From: a virus | DNA: 31,243 nucleotides | IMG/VR virus record: IMGVR_UViG_3300010160_002754 | Coordinates: 1-31,243 of that record | Direction: 5' to 3' (one strand) | Shown: piece by piece, positions 24,060-30,362 of the stretch | Numbering within the stretch: position 1 is the first letter of the stretch | Layout of the letters: each line of letters opens with the position of its first letter | Translations under genes and position numbers: made by a program | Notes under the pieces: model-generated | Database searches by the model: none | What the model was told of the DNA's origin: nothing | What the model saw: the letters and a program-made list of their open reading frames with translations, nothing else

Positions 24060-25266
24060 TAAACACCTCTACAGTAGGAAAATATTTTACAAACATATCA
24101 TTTTTATTGTGTCGAATTAATAATATCTTTTCACGTATTTCTTCAAAGAAGTTCCATGCTAGAGGAATAAACAATACAGGTTGATCGTTGAGTATATCTT
24201 TTAGTACAATGGAATCTTTAATAATAATATTAGTACCGGGCGTAAACAAATTATGTTTTAACGGATTGTCATCGACTATCAAATCTAATTTGATATCCAC
24301 GTAGTTTAACAATGTATTCCCCTTAGCAGCCGCACCATAGCCAATCAATTGATAATTGTTTTCTTTATAATGAACCAACATATTTTTTAATACCTTTGTA
24401 TTTTGAATAATGTTAGTTCTCCATTTCTTATATGTGTCTATCGAGTATAGACCTAATTGTGATTCTGTGTTAATAATGTTTTCTATGTTGTAATTTTTAG
24501 ATATTGTTTTGCTAAAAACAAATATATAACTGATTCCATGTATTGGACTTTTAATTACATCAATTAAATTTATACCTACTCTGTCGGCTAGTTGTTTCAT
24601 ACTGCGAACATTAAAAAAATTAACATGTTCGTGATATATAGTATCAAACTCGTTGTTCAATATCATATTCGCTTGACTAGTTTGAATAAACAATAAACTG
24701 GTATCGTTCATTAAATTTTTACAATTATTTAGAAATTCAAACGGATTGGGATTATGTGCCATGACGTTTTGGGCAACAATTATATCAAATTGCTGTTGTG
24801 TTTCAGATACATAATCACTGTTAAAAAACCCACAGCTTACCTCATGATTAACGGAACTTGCTGAATACAAGTTTTCTGCTGGATCTATACCAAATGTATT
24901 CCACCCTAGTTTTTTAAAGCTGTCTAATTGCACACCATCATTACACCCAATGTCTAGTATGCTCTTGTTTTTATGTTCTACAAGACTGGTTACATATCCT
25001 GCAAACCAATCGCAGTATTCTTTAATAGTGCGATTTGTTCCGCTTTTATATAGGTAATTCTTATAGATTATTTCCTGTGCAACACTATGGCTCAATTGAA
25101 GATGAAAACATGATTCGCACAAATTAATCATTAATGGATACGTTGTTTCAATAGCCATTGGAGTGATTTGATAATTGTTAGCCAATGGTTGATCTGTTAG
25201 ATCAACCAAAGATTGGAGGTTTAGACTGCCACAGGCAAGGCATTGATGATTTTGGACACAGAACAT
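24052..25266 (-). CDS. three-domain SAM-dependent sugar C-methyltransferase
   Basis: The 404-aa protein has the full layout of the NovU/TylC3-type C-methyltransferases. Residues 1-60 are the zinc-knuckle domain (C9-x2-C12 and C50-x2-C53 in HQCLACGS and NLCESCFHLQ) with the QPLANNY segment of Methyltransf_13. Residues 100-250 are a class I SAM domain with motif I SILDIGCNDGVQLD (102-115) and acidic GIDPA. The C-terminal third is the Methyltransf_14-type domain containing YGAAAKGNTLLNY. These enzymes C-methylate NDP-4-keto-6-deoxysugars. It is probably cytoplasmic and feeds a branched deoxysugar into the glycan. It is the first gene of a two-gene minus-strand unit and has a TAAATA box just upstream. 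Confidence 0.88.
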   Translation of the reverse strand: MFCVQNHQCLACGSLNLQSLVDLTDQPLANNYQITPMAIETTYPLMINLCESCFHLQLSHSVAQEIIYKNYLYKSGTNRTIKEYCDWFAGYVTSLVEHKNKSILDIGCNDGVQLDSFKKLGWNTFGIDPAENLYSASSVNHEVSCGFFNSDYVSETQQQFDIIVAQNVMAHNPNPFEFLNNCKNLMNDTSLLFIQTSQANMILNNEFDTIYHEHVNFFNVRSMKQLADRVGINLIDVIKSPIHGISYIFVFSKTISKNYNIENIINTESQLGLYSIDTYKKWRTNIIQNTKVLKNMLVHYKENNYQLIGYGAAAKGNTLLNYVDIKLDLIVDDNPLKHNLFTPGTNIIIKDSIVLKDILNDQPVLFIPLAWNFFEEIREKILLIRHNKNDMFVKYFPTVEVFNV

Positions 25267-25272
25267 TTCTTC

Positions 25273-25280
25273 TATTTATT
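25273..25280 (-). promoter_or_regulatory. late-promoter-like box AATAAATA for the methyltransferase unit
   Basis: Read on the minus strand AATAAATA (25280-25273) ends 7 nt before the ATG at 25266, nearly the same geometry as the boxes at 4747, 28010 and 30338. The region is AT-rich, so chance is possible. Confidence 0.35.
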
Positions 25281-25307
25281 TGAATTATCAGCCCAGTAAA
25301 TGATAAT
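25280..25307 (+). promoter_or_regulatory. possible sigma70-like promoter for the GT10-like gene
   Basis: TTGAAT (25280-25285) and GATAAT (25302-25307) are 16 nt apart. The start site would fall at about 25314, at the ATG at 25315. The match is partial (4/6 and 5/6) and the whole divergent gap is under 50 bp. Confidence 0.3.
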
Positions 25308-25314
25308 TATATGT

Positions 25315-26451
25315 ATGAATACTAAAAATTTTGTTTACCTGGACAAGGATCATCCGAGCGCCCCTTGGTTATTAAGAACAGATACTCAATCATTGAATCA
25401 ACCAACATTCTTTGATGGTGCTATTTTTATAATTTTTGGTCATGACGTTGAACGAGTCTTCCACCGTCAGCACATAGATCATTTGCATAGAGACCCAACT
25501 AGCAAAATATTGTTAGTGCATGATCATGCTCCGTCTAACGGGGGAATGTATAATTACCTCGATTTTATTATGAAAAAATATAATTTAACATCCTCTCAAG
25601 TAATATTACTGTTAATGCATCCATCAGAAATAGAAACAACTCAGAAAAAATTTAAAGAAGATGGCATCGATGATATAATGATAGTAGCCAGGAATCAACT
25701 GATGATTGAATTAGCACCATTGCATCCGATATTTCCAGTTGTCGAAACAAAGAAGTTTAGTGTACTATCAAGGGCATTAAAAGATTGGAGGTTAACATTC
25801 TTTTTTGAATTGTTTAATAGAAAATTAATCAATGATTGTTCATACAGTTTCAACAATGTTGATCCGTACACTCATGGCAGTCCAACTACAATTGATATCA
25901 AATACTTAAATCTAGATTTAGATAAATGGAATTGGCGAGTCTGTTATAATAAAGCTGATCCTGAGATAATAAATGAAATTAGAACTTGGATAAGTGAAAT
26001 GCCTTACGAAGTAGTAGGTAACGTATTAGATTTGACATCGTTTAAGCTGTTTAATTTAGTAAGACGATCGCATATACATATTGTTCTAGAATCGAGTATA
26101 CATAATGGATGGAATCAATATAACATAACTGAAAAAACTTATAGGGCGATTGCCGCTCAACGTCCGTTTATAATATATGGTACTGTTAATAGTTTAAAAC
26201 ACCTAAGAGACTGTGATGGATTCAAAACGTTTCATCCTTTTATTAACGAAAGCTACGACTCTGAAATGGACACTGACCGCAGAAAAACAATGATTCTTGA
26301 AGAAATGCAACGTATTGCTAACTTATCAGAGTTAGAGTTTACGGCATTAATAGAAAACTGTAAGCCAATTATAATGCACAATTATGAAGTAATCCGCAAC
26401 TATCAAAATTTTGATTGGCCACCTGAATTTAAAAAATTAGGTATTTTGTAA
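25315..26451 (+). CDS. GT10-like (fucosyltransferase-type) glycosyltransferase
   Basis: From the ATG at 25315 the product is 378 aa (MNTKNFVYLDKDHPSAPW). An ATG five codons earlier (25300) is also possible; I prefer the later one because a weak promoter would start transcription there. The C-terminal half has WNQYNITEKTYRAIAAQRPF followed by IIYG, which resembles the nucleotide-sugar-binding signature of alpha-1,3-fucosyltransferases (YVTEKxYxAxxAGxxPI). The preceding HIHIVLESSIHNGWN strand matches the usual 'FxLxFENS' position, with E-S-S in place of E-N-S. The N-terminal half has no assignable motif. The donor is uncertain, but a deoxysugar donor would suit the neighbouring C-methyltransferase. 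Confidence 0.6.
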   Translation: MNTKNFVYLDKDHPSAPWLLRTDTQSLNQPTFFDGAIFIIFGHDVERVFHRQHIDHLHRDPTSKILLVHDHAPSNGGMYNYLDFIMKKYNLTSSQVILLLMHPSEIETTQKKFKEDGIDDIMIVARNQLMIELAPLHPIFPVVETKKFSVLSRALKDWRLTFFFELFNRKLINDCSYSFNNVDPYTHGSPTTIDIKYLNLDLDKWNWRVCYNKADPEIINEIRTWISEMPYEVVGNVLDLTSFKLFNLVRRSHIHIVLESSIHNGWNQYNITEKTYRAIAAQRPFIIYGTVNSLKHLRDCDGFKTFHPFINESYDSEMDTDRRKTMILEEMQRIANLSELEFTALIENCKPIIMHNYEVIRNYQNFDWPPEFKKLGIL

Positions 26452-27003
26452 ATGCATGTGGACAAAGATGCTTTTAGTAGTGGCCAGATTGGCAGCAAGA
26501 TTTGGCTCTGCGAAGAACTAGAAAAGTTATTTGACAGCATTGACTCTGTATGGATTTACGGAGGTTGGTATGGAGTATCGGCTTTCCTATTGAGGAGTCG
26601 AGGCAATCTGCGGATTCAATCAATAAGAAGCTACGACAAAGACTCTCACTGCGAACAAGTAGCAGACATGATCAACGAGAACTGGGTTTATCAAAATTGG
26701 CAATTCAAAGCACTAACTGAAGATTGCAATAAACTGGATACTAAATCCAATCCACCAGACTTGATAATTAATACTAGTACAGAGCATTTTGATAGTTTTG
26801 ATTGGTGGCATAGAATCCCCAAAGGAACCACAGTTGCGTTACAGGGAAACAATATGCCACACACTGATCACTTTGTACACAGTGATAGCCTGGAAGATTT
26901 TGCTAGAGAGTTCCCTCTAAGCACAATCCTATATCAAGGCCAGCGTGAATTTGAATATCCAACTTGGAAATTTACCAGATTCATGTTAATTGGCGTCAAG
27001 TAA
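26452..27003 (+). CDS. methyltransferase-like Rossmann protein
   Basis: The 183-aa protein begins directly after the upstream stop (TAAATG). Residues 33-45 (VWIYGGWYGVSAF) occupy the position of SAM motif I, with G-G-W-Y-G for the usual G-x-G-x-G. D62 in IRSYDKDSHC would be the acidic residue at the end of strand 2, and DLIINTSTEHFDSF fits motif IV. This suggests a class I SAM methyltransferase fold, but the glycine loop is atypical and the active site is not recognisable. It might have lost catalysis. It is coupled to the GT10-like gene and precedes the lysis promoter. Confidence 0.5.
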   Translation: MHVDKDAFSSGQIGSKIWLCEELEKLFDSIDSVWIYGGWYGVSAFLLRSRGNLRIQSIRSYDKDSHCEQVADMINENWVYQNWQFKALTEDCNKLDTKSNPPDLIINTSTEHFDSFDWWHRIPKGTTVALQGNNMPHTDHFVHSDSLEDFAREFPLSTILYQGQREFEYPTWKFTRFMLIGVK

Positions 27004-27012
27004 CGTCACATC

Positions 27013-27083
27013 TTACCAAACTGGTTGATTTTTACCAACTTTGACAGTATAATAGTCATTGTGTACTAATTATTTTACCAACT
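27013..27083 (+). repeat. TTACCAA operator-like repeats around the lysis promoter
   Basis: TTACCAA occurs at 27013-27019, 27032-27038 and 27075-27081. The latter two sit in an identical 11-mer TTTTACCAACT (27030-27040 and 27073-27083). One copy is inside the -35/-10 spacer and one in the 5' leader. The inverse TTGGTAAAA lies in the spacer of the ligase promoter at 30699-30707. Confidence 0.5.
27025..27053 (+). promoter_or_regulatory. sigma70-like promoter for the endolysin gene
   Basis: TTGATT (27025-27030) and perfect TATAAT (27048-27053) are 17 nt apart. Initiation near 27060 gives a leader of about 44 nt with a strong AAGGAGGT (27091-27098) 5 nt before the ATG at 27104. A TTGACA at 27041-27046 is too close to the -10 box to be the -35 element. 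Confidence 0.7.
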
Positions 27084-27103
27084 AACGAAAAAGGAGGTCT
27101 TCA

Positions 27104-27679
27104 ATGACTGAGTTAACGCTAGACAGGGAACAAGCACCTGAAGTTTCTGAAACGGCACTGGCCGCAGTAAAACTTACATTAATGGTGTTAACATTGATCC
27201 TATCAATGTTTATGCTAAAGTGGGTTGTTGTTGACAAGCTCGACAAATATGAATCCGCTGGCAGTTCCCAGATCACTACAGCAATGAGAGAAAGACAACT
27301 AGCTTGTCTATCCAAAAATATCTATTACGAAGCAGGCAGCGAACCTTTCGAAGGCAAGGTAGCAGTTGCCCAAGTAACATTAAACCGTGTAAACAGCGGC
27401 CAGTTTCCCAACGATGTTTGTAAAACAATCTATCAAAAGAATATCTTCTATGAAAAGATCATTTGTCAATTTTCGTGGACATGTGATAGAGATTCTGGAA
27501 GTCGTCCACCTAATAATTCAAACTATCGAGAAAGCGAGGAAGTAGCAAAGAAAGTTCTCCTAGAAGAATTTAGGTTGCCTGGCCTAAAAGAGGCAATGTA
27601 CTATCACGCAGACTATATCAATCCCGGCTGGAAACGTGAAAAGATCACTAAAATTGGCCATCACATCTTTTACAAATAA
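27104..27679 (+). CDS. membrane-anchored SleB/CwlJ-type cell-wall hydrolase (endolysin)
   Basis: The 191-aa protein has an acidic N-terminus, one membrane segment (about 23-43, KLTLMVLTLILSMFMLKWVV) that would act as an uncleaved signal anchor, and a Hydrolase_2 domain from about residue 66. LSKNIYYEAGSEPFEGKVAV contains the expected catalytic E76. VTLNRVNSG, FPNDVCKTIYQ and CQFSWTCD follow in the order typical of SleB/CwlJ lytic enzymes, which cleave the peptidoglycan glycan chain. The N-terminal anchor suggests export by the host Sec system, as in signal-anchor-release endolysins. It has its own sigma70-like promoter with operator-like repeats and the strongest ribosome-binding site in the window. 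Confidence 0.88.
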   Translation: MTELTLDREQAPEVSETALAAVKLTLMVLTLILSMFMLKWVVVDKLDKYESAGSSQITTAMRERQLACLSKNIYYEAGSEPFEGKVAVAQVTLNRVNSGQFPNDVCKTIYQKNIFYEKIICQFSWTCDRDSGSRPPNNSNYRESEEVAKKVLLEEFRLPGLKEAMYYHADYINPGWKREKITKIGHHIFYK

Positions 27680-27688
27680 GGACTTAAA

Positions 27689-28009
27689 ATGAAATTCTTC
27701 GTATCTATTGCACACTTTATTGATCTTGTTTATAGATTCTTCAAGGACCATTTAGGTCATTTAAGTGCTCACACGCTGGGTTGGATTACCATTGTGTTAC
27801 TGCACTTTGCGGCCGTCCCTACACTGCTAGCAATGATCCTAGCACAGAGCGACAAGCTACCCCCTTATGATCTTATGATCTTTGTTTGGGCCGCGTTAAC
27901 TACATTGTTCTTTAAGAGCTTGATCGAGAAGAACTTCCTGTATGTTTCCACAATTTGCGTGGGATTCATCGGGCAAGTAGTAATGTTGGGGATGATTGTA
28001 TTCAAGTAA
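27689..28009 (+). CDS. three-segment membrane protein, holin candidate
   Basis: The 106-aa product has three predicted membrane segments (about 31-52, 60-79 and 84-105), a basic amphipathic N-terminus (KFFVSIAHFIDLVYRFFKDH) and a short C-terminus. This size and topology fit a class I holin, and it follows the endolysin gene by 9 nt with its own AAGGA site (27678-27682). I recognise no named family, so the holin role comes from topology and neighbourhood only. A late promoter box overlaps the end of the gene. Confidence 0.6.
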   Translation: MKFFVSIAHFIDLVYRFFKDHLGHLSAHTLGWITIVLLHFAAVPTLLAMILAQSDKLPPYDLMIFVWAALTTLFFKSLIEKNFLYVSTICVGFIGQVVMLGMIVFK

Positions 28010-28024
28010 TATAAATACTTGAAT
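28000..28024 (+). repeat. 9-bp inverted repeat enclosing a late promoter and the next start codon
   Basis: ATTCAAGTA (28000-28008) and TACTTGAAT (28016-28024) are perfect reverse complements with the 7-nt loop ATATAAA. The loop and 3' arm include the late box TATAAATA, and the 3' arm runs into the ATG at 28023. In an RNA read through from upstream the start codon would be partly paired, whereas an RNA begun at the late promoter lacks the 5' arm. Confidence 0.7.
28010..28017 (+). promoter_or_regulatory. perfect T4 late promoter box TATAAATA
   Basis: TATAAATA is the exact T4 late consensus. It ends 6 nt before the ATG at 28023, so transcription would start on the start codon. It overlaps the stop of the holin candidate and lies inside a 9-bp inverted repeat. 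Confidence 0.65.
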
Positions 28025-28313
28025 GCGAGCACACGAATTTATTGACGAATCAGCGGCCTGGCACCGCAAAGCAGGTAAAAGCAAATCTGGCGGCCTAAAT
28101 GCCAAAGGAGTTGCTTCTTACCGTAGAGAACATCCTGGTAGCAAACTGCAAACAGCAGTGACTACTAAACCTAGCAAACTTAAAGCAGGTAGCAAAGATG
28201 CTAAACGCCGCAAATCATTCTGTGCTAGAATGGGCGGTGTTGATGGACCAATGAAGAAACCTAATGGTGATCCTACTCGCAAAGCATTAGCATTACGTAA
28301 GTGGAATTGCTAA
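28023..28313 (+). CDS. DUF6321 small basic protein
   Basis: The 96-aa product is strongly basic. From residue 13 it matches what I know of DUF6321: WHRKAGKSKSGGLNAKGVAS, the SKDAKRRKSFCARMGG segment, and a C-terminus LALRKWNC. The N-terminus MRAHEFIDESA is the short amphipathic kind often found on T4-like marine phage proteins and may be a target of the prohead protease, though that is inference. The function is unknown; the charge would suit an internal DNA-binding head protein. The start lies 6 nt after a perfect late box, with no Shine-Dalgarno. The stop overlaps the next start (TAATG). Confidence 0.82.
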   Translation: MRAHEFIDESAAWHRKAGKSKSGGLNAKGVASYRREHPGSKLQTAVTTKPSKLKAGSKDAKRRKSFCARMGGVDGPMKKPNGDPTRKALALRKWNC

Positions 28314-28558
28314 TGCGAATCACAGAACTTCTCTCAGAAAAGAAACTAGCTACCCCTACAGCAACCCAATGTTCTGTAGGACATAGTCGTCTAAGTAATG
28401 TTCGTTATGCACAGTGCGTTAGTAATGGAATGTTAAAGCATGATACTAGCCATACGGATGGTACGGGCAAGCAAGGTGTTAAAGGTAGCGGACGTAGCCT
28501 AAAAGGCCGTAAAGCTAAAAGTGAAAAGCACGGCGGCTCTGTTAAAGATTACTCATAA
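28313..28558 (+). CDS. small basic protein following DUF6321
   Basis: I start it at the ATG at 28313, which overlaps the upstream stop (TAATG), giving 81 aa beginning MRITELLSEKKLATP. A GTG four codons earlier is possible but unnecessary. The protein is rich in Lys, Gly and Ser (SGRSLKGRKAKSEKHGG) with two cysteines in TQCSVGHSRLSNVRYAQCVS. The opening MRITELLSEK resembles the MRAHEFIDES start of its neighbour, so the two may share targeting or processing at the N-terminus. The name of the family is not known to me. Its last codons overlap the convergent 41-aa gene by 10 bp. Confidence 0.72.
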   Translation: MRITELLSEKKLATPTATQCSVGHSRLSNVRYAQCVSNGMLKHDTSHTDGTGKQGVKGSGRSLKGRKAKSEKHGGSVKDYS

Positions 28559-28562
28559 TCTT
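28545..28562. repeat. hairpin spanning both convergent stop codons
   Basis: AAGATTA (28545-28551) and TAATCTT (28556-28562) form a perfect 7-bp stem with loop CTCA. The plus-strand TAA and the minus-strand TAA both fall in the stem. There is no T run on either side, so it would be at most a weak or factor-assisted bidirectional terminator. Confidence 0.45.
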
Positions 28563-28674
28563 CGTCGTCATCGTCTTTTGAGTAAGTTTCTACTACCTGC
28601 TCAAGAAACTCGTGAAAATCTAAGTTCCCCCAACGATCATCAAGTTCGTAGACTTTTTCCTCGTCTTGTCCCAT
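28549..28674 (-). CDS. 41-aa acidic protein overlapping its neighbours
   Basis: An ATG at 28674, inside the end of the 94-aa gene, opens a 41-codon frame: MGQDEEKVYELDDRWGNLDF continuing into a helix (HEFLEQVVETYS) and an acidic tail (KDDDDEDYE). The sequence looks protein-like, unlike the 3' end of the overlapping frame. Function unknown. It is the last gene of the iscU operon and overlaps the preceding gene by 55 bp and the convergent gene by 10 bp. No strong ribosome-binding site is visible, so it may depend on coupling. Confidence 0.5.
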   Translation of the reverse strand: MGQDEEKVYELDDRWGNLDFHEFLEQVVETYSKDDDDEDYE

Positions 28675-28904
28675 TCTTCAACACCTAATAGTTCCATTAG
28701 TTCAGTGAACGTAATTGGTTCACCTCGCATATTACTAACCCATATACAAGTTAGGAAACTGCACATGAATACTAGATTGTTGTCATCAATACCGTATTCA
28801 TCACACCATTCGGTAGTTTTTGTAAGATAATAATCTATGTCCTGGATTCGATGTTCTAGTTGGATGATCCATTCTTTTGTATCGTCTCTTGACCAGTATT
28901 TCAT
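28620..28904 (-). CDS. conserved-looking 94-aa protein of unknown function
   Basis: The product starts MKYWSRDDTKEWIIQLEHRI, is predicted mainly helical and has a hydrophobic stretch in the middle (NLVFMCSFLTCIWVSNM, about 43-59) containing two cysteines. TFTELMELLGVEEWDK follows. Its start overlaps the stop of the A-type carrier gene as ATGA, so it is translationally coupled to the Fe-S operon. The last 18 codons overlap another reading frame, and the tail NLMIVGGT looks less protein-like. The true C-terminus could therefore differ if there were a frameshift. I recognise no family. Confidence 0.65.
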   Translation of the reverse strand: MKYWSRDDTKEWIIQLEHRIQDIDYYLTKTTEWCDEYGIDDNNLVFMCSFLTCIWVSNMRGEPITFTELMELLGVEEWDKTRKKSTNLMIVGGT

Positions 28905-29227
28905 ATTCTAAAACTTTCGCCGCAGCCACAGCGGTCACGTTCGTTGGGATTTTTAAAATCAAAACCCTCATTGAGTCCATTACGAACCCAATCCATTTCA
29001 AGTCCGTTAATATAAACAGAGCTTTTTCCGTCTATCCACACCGTTACTCCGTGGCTTTCGTAGACAAACTGATCTCTAGTAACAGGAGCATGATCTACAT
29101 ATTCTAGCACATAGGCCAAGCCACTGCACCCTGTGGTCTTTACCCCAATACGGATACCTATGCCTTTTCCACGCTTGTCTAAATTTTGTTTAATTTTTTT
29201 TGCGGCTAGTTCAGATAAGGTAATCAT
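28901..29227 (-). CDS. A-type iron-sulfur carrier (IscA/HesB family)
   Basis: The 108-aa protein has the three invariant cysteines of A-type carriers: C34 in TTGCSGLAY and C100 and C102 in DRCGCGESF. It has full family length. These proteins hold [2Fe-2S] or [4Fe-4S] clusters and hand them to apo-enzymes. It lies downstream of iscU and a sulfotransferase, with ATGA overlaps on both sides, so it is made together with the scaffold. The other A-type protein (30351-30674) is divergently transcribed and only loosely similar. The likely clients are the radical SAM enzymes of this phage or host proteins, which is inference. Confidence 0.92.
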   Translation of the reverse strand: MITLSELAAKKIKQNLDKRGKGIGIRIGVKTTGCSGLAYVLEYVDHAPVTRDQFVYESHGVTVWIDGKSSVYINGLEMDWVRNGLNEGFDFKNPNERDRCGCGESFRI

Positions 29228-29922
29228 ATTTTATTTTTAAAAAAGTCTATTAATATTTTTTGTTCATTATAGTTGTTAATACATTGTTCAATAGGAACAG
29301 TTCGTTGTTTAGTAAACTTTAACTCGTGGTGCTTTTTACCCAATTCTATCCCTGTATTTTCTAGCCATGGATCTATTAGGGTATGAAATTTTTCATATGA
29401 AAAATCTTCAAGATCTTTTTCATATGACATTTCTAAATAATTTTTATTTAGATCTGATAATTTTCCACGTATGTACCTGTAAAAATTTGTAGACTTTTTG
29501 TAGTAATCTAAAAATCCATGTGGCTCAAAGTCTATCAATACTTCGTTGGTATTAAAAAAACCATATTGTAAAGTTTTTTGAGCTTGCAGTCCGCTAACCC
29601 AAGCTGATAGTTTAATTCTTTCAAGCAATATAACTTCCACATGGGGAAAACTTAGGATTTTATTAATGTCATTGGTCATTAAATTTAATAGTTGATAGCT
29701 TTGAATTTTCATACAGACTACAGTATCTTCTATTTCTAAGTTAGCCATTAAAGTTACTGCATTTTTTGCATTAGAGTAATCAGGACCTTGAGCAAAGTCT
29801 ATATCGCTCCTTGGAAAAAATTCATATAAATTTAAAATAGGGTCATATGAATTTAATGCATCCATGACAAGATTGCTGCCTGTCCTGGCCTCTCCTATAA
29901 CAACTATTACCTTGCCCATCAT
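29224..29922 (-). CDS. sulfotransferase-like protein
   Basis: The 232-aa product starts [20 protein letters not shown]. The ARTGSN loop after the first strand (12-17) is the 5'-phosphosulfate-binding loop of the NodH/Stf0-type carbohydrate sulfotransferases. ILLERIKLSAWVSGLQAQKT is the 3'-phosphate-binding strand and helix, with the R and S that touch PAPS. Such enzymes add sulfate from PAPS to sugars or tyrosine. The second ATG (GKV start) would also serve. It sits between iscU and an A-type carrier with 4-nt overlaps, an unusual place for a sulfotransferase. Sulfation of the glycan built by the other genes is the simplest guess. Confidence 0.75.
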   Translation of the reverse strand: MMGKVIVVIGEARTGSNLVMDALNSYDPILNLYEFFPRSDIDFAQGPDYSNAKNAVTLMANLEIEDTVVCMKIQSYQLLNLMTNDINKILSFPHVEVILLERIKLSAWVSGLQAQKTLQYGFFNTNEVLIDFEPHGFLDYYKKSTNFYRYIRGKLSDLNKNYLEMSYEKDLEDFSYEKFHTLIDPWLENTGIELGKKHHELKFTKQRTVPIEQCINNYNEQKILIDFFKNKI

Positions 29923-30296
29923 GCAATATGCTTTGCTTTATAATCCGCCACAGCGGCTTTGATTGCATCTTCTGCTAGAATAGAACAATGTATCTTCACA
30001 GGTGGAAGTGCCAGCTCTTCGGCAATGTCGCTGTTCTTGATCAACGATGCTTGATCAAGACTCATACCTTTGACCATTTCAGTGATAAGTGAGCTACTAG
30101 CAATCGCTGAGCCGCAACCATATGTTTTAAACCGTGCATCTTGGATAATACCATCTACTACCTTTATTTGCAACTTCATTACGTCACCACATGCTGGCGC
30201 ACCGACCATCCCAGTGCCAATGGATTCGTCAATATCAAATTTGCCAACATTACGAGGATTTTCGTAATGATCTACTACCTTTTCTGAATATGCCAT
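29919..30296 (-). CDS. iscU: IscU iron-sulfur cluster scaffold
   Basis: The 125-aa protein is a full-length IscU. Cluster ligands are C36 in [10 protein letters not shown] (with D38), C61 in [10 protein letters not shown] and H103/C104 in [16 protein letters not shown] (97-101) is the motif by which IscU is held by the HscA chaperone, which suggests use of a host Isc/Hsc system of the proteobacterial type. No IscS desulfurase is present in the window, so sulfur would come from the host. The start has AAAGGA at 30303-30308 with 6-nt spacing and a GGTAAATA late box upstream. It heads a five-gene operon. Confidence 0.95.
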   Translation of the reverse strand: MAYSEKVVDHYENPRNVGKFDIDESIGTGMVGAPACGDVMKLQIKVVDGIIQDARFKTYGCGSAIASSSLITEMVKGMSLDQASLIKNSDIAEELALPPVKIHCSILAEDAIKAAVADYKAKHIA

Positions 30297-30328
30297 GTTT
30301 GTTCCTTTGAGGTTTTTACTGCACTTGG

Positions 30329-30336
30329 TATTTACC
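30329..30336 (-). promoter_or_regulatory. late promoter box GGTAAATA for the iscU operon
   Basis: On the minus strand GGTAAATA (30336-30329) predicts initiation near 30323, a 27-nt leader and an AAAGGA ribosome-binding site before the ATG at 30296. It is back to back, one base apart, with the plus-strand box at 30338-30345. Confidence 0.5.
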
Positions 30337-30337
30337 T

Positions 30338-30345
30338 GATAAATA
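30338..30345 (+). promoter_or_regulatory. late promoter box GATAAATA for the second A-type carrier
   Basis: GATAAATA ends exactly 6 nt before the ATG at 30351, so the mRNA would start on the start codon. There is no Shine-Dalgarno sequence. Confidence 0.5.
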
Positions 30346-30362
30346 TTGTCATGATCAATATT
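30342..30362 (+). repeat. inverted repeat with the start codon in its loop
   Basis: AATATTG (30342-30348) pairs with CAATATT (30356-30362) around loop TCATGAT, which holds the ATG at 30351. The 5' arm overlaps the late box, so a transcript from that box would lack it. Confidence 0.5.

Noticed and set aside
27003-27030. Terminator after the methyltransferase-like gene
   Set aside because: The ACCA/TGGT pairing is only four bases and the T run is short. The sequence is better explained by the operator-like repeats and the -35 box.
27041-27053. TTGACA as -35 box of the endolysin promoter
   Set aside because: Only one base separates it from TATAAT. TTGATT at 27025-27030 gives the proper 17-nt spacer.
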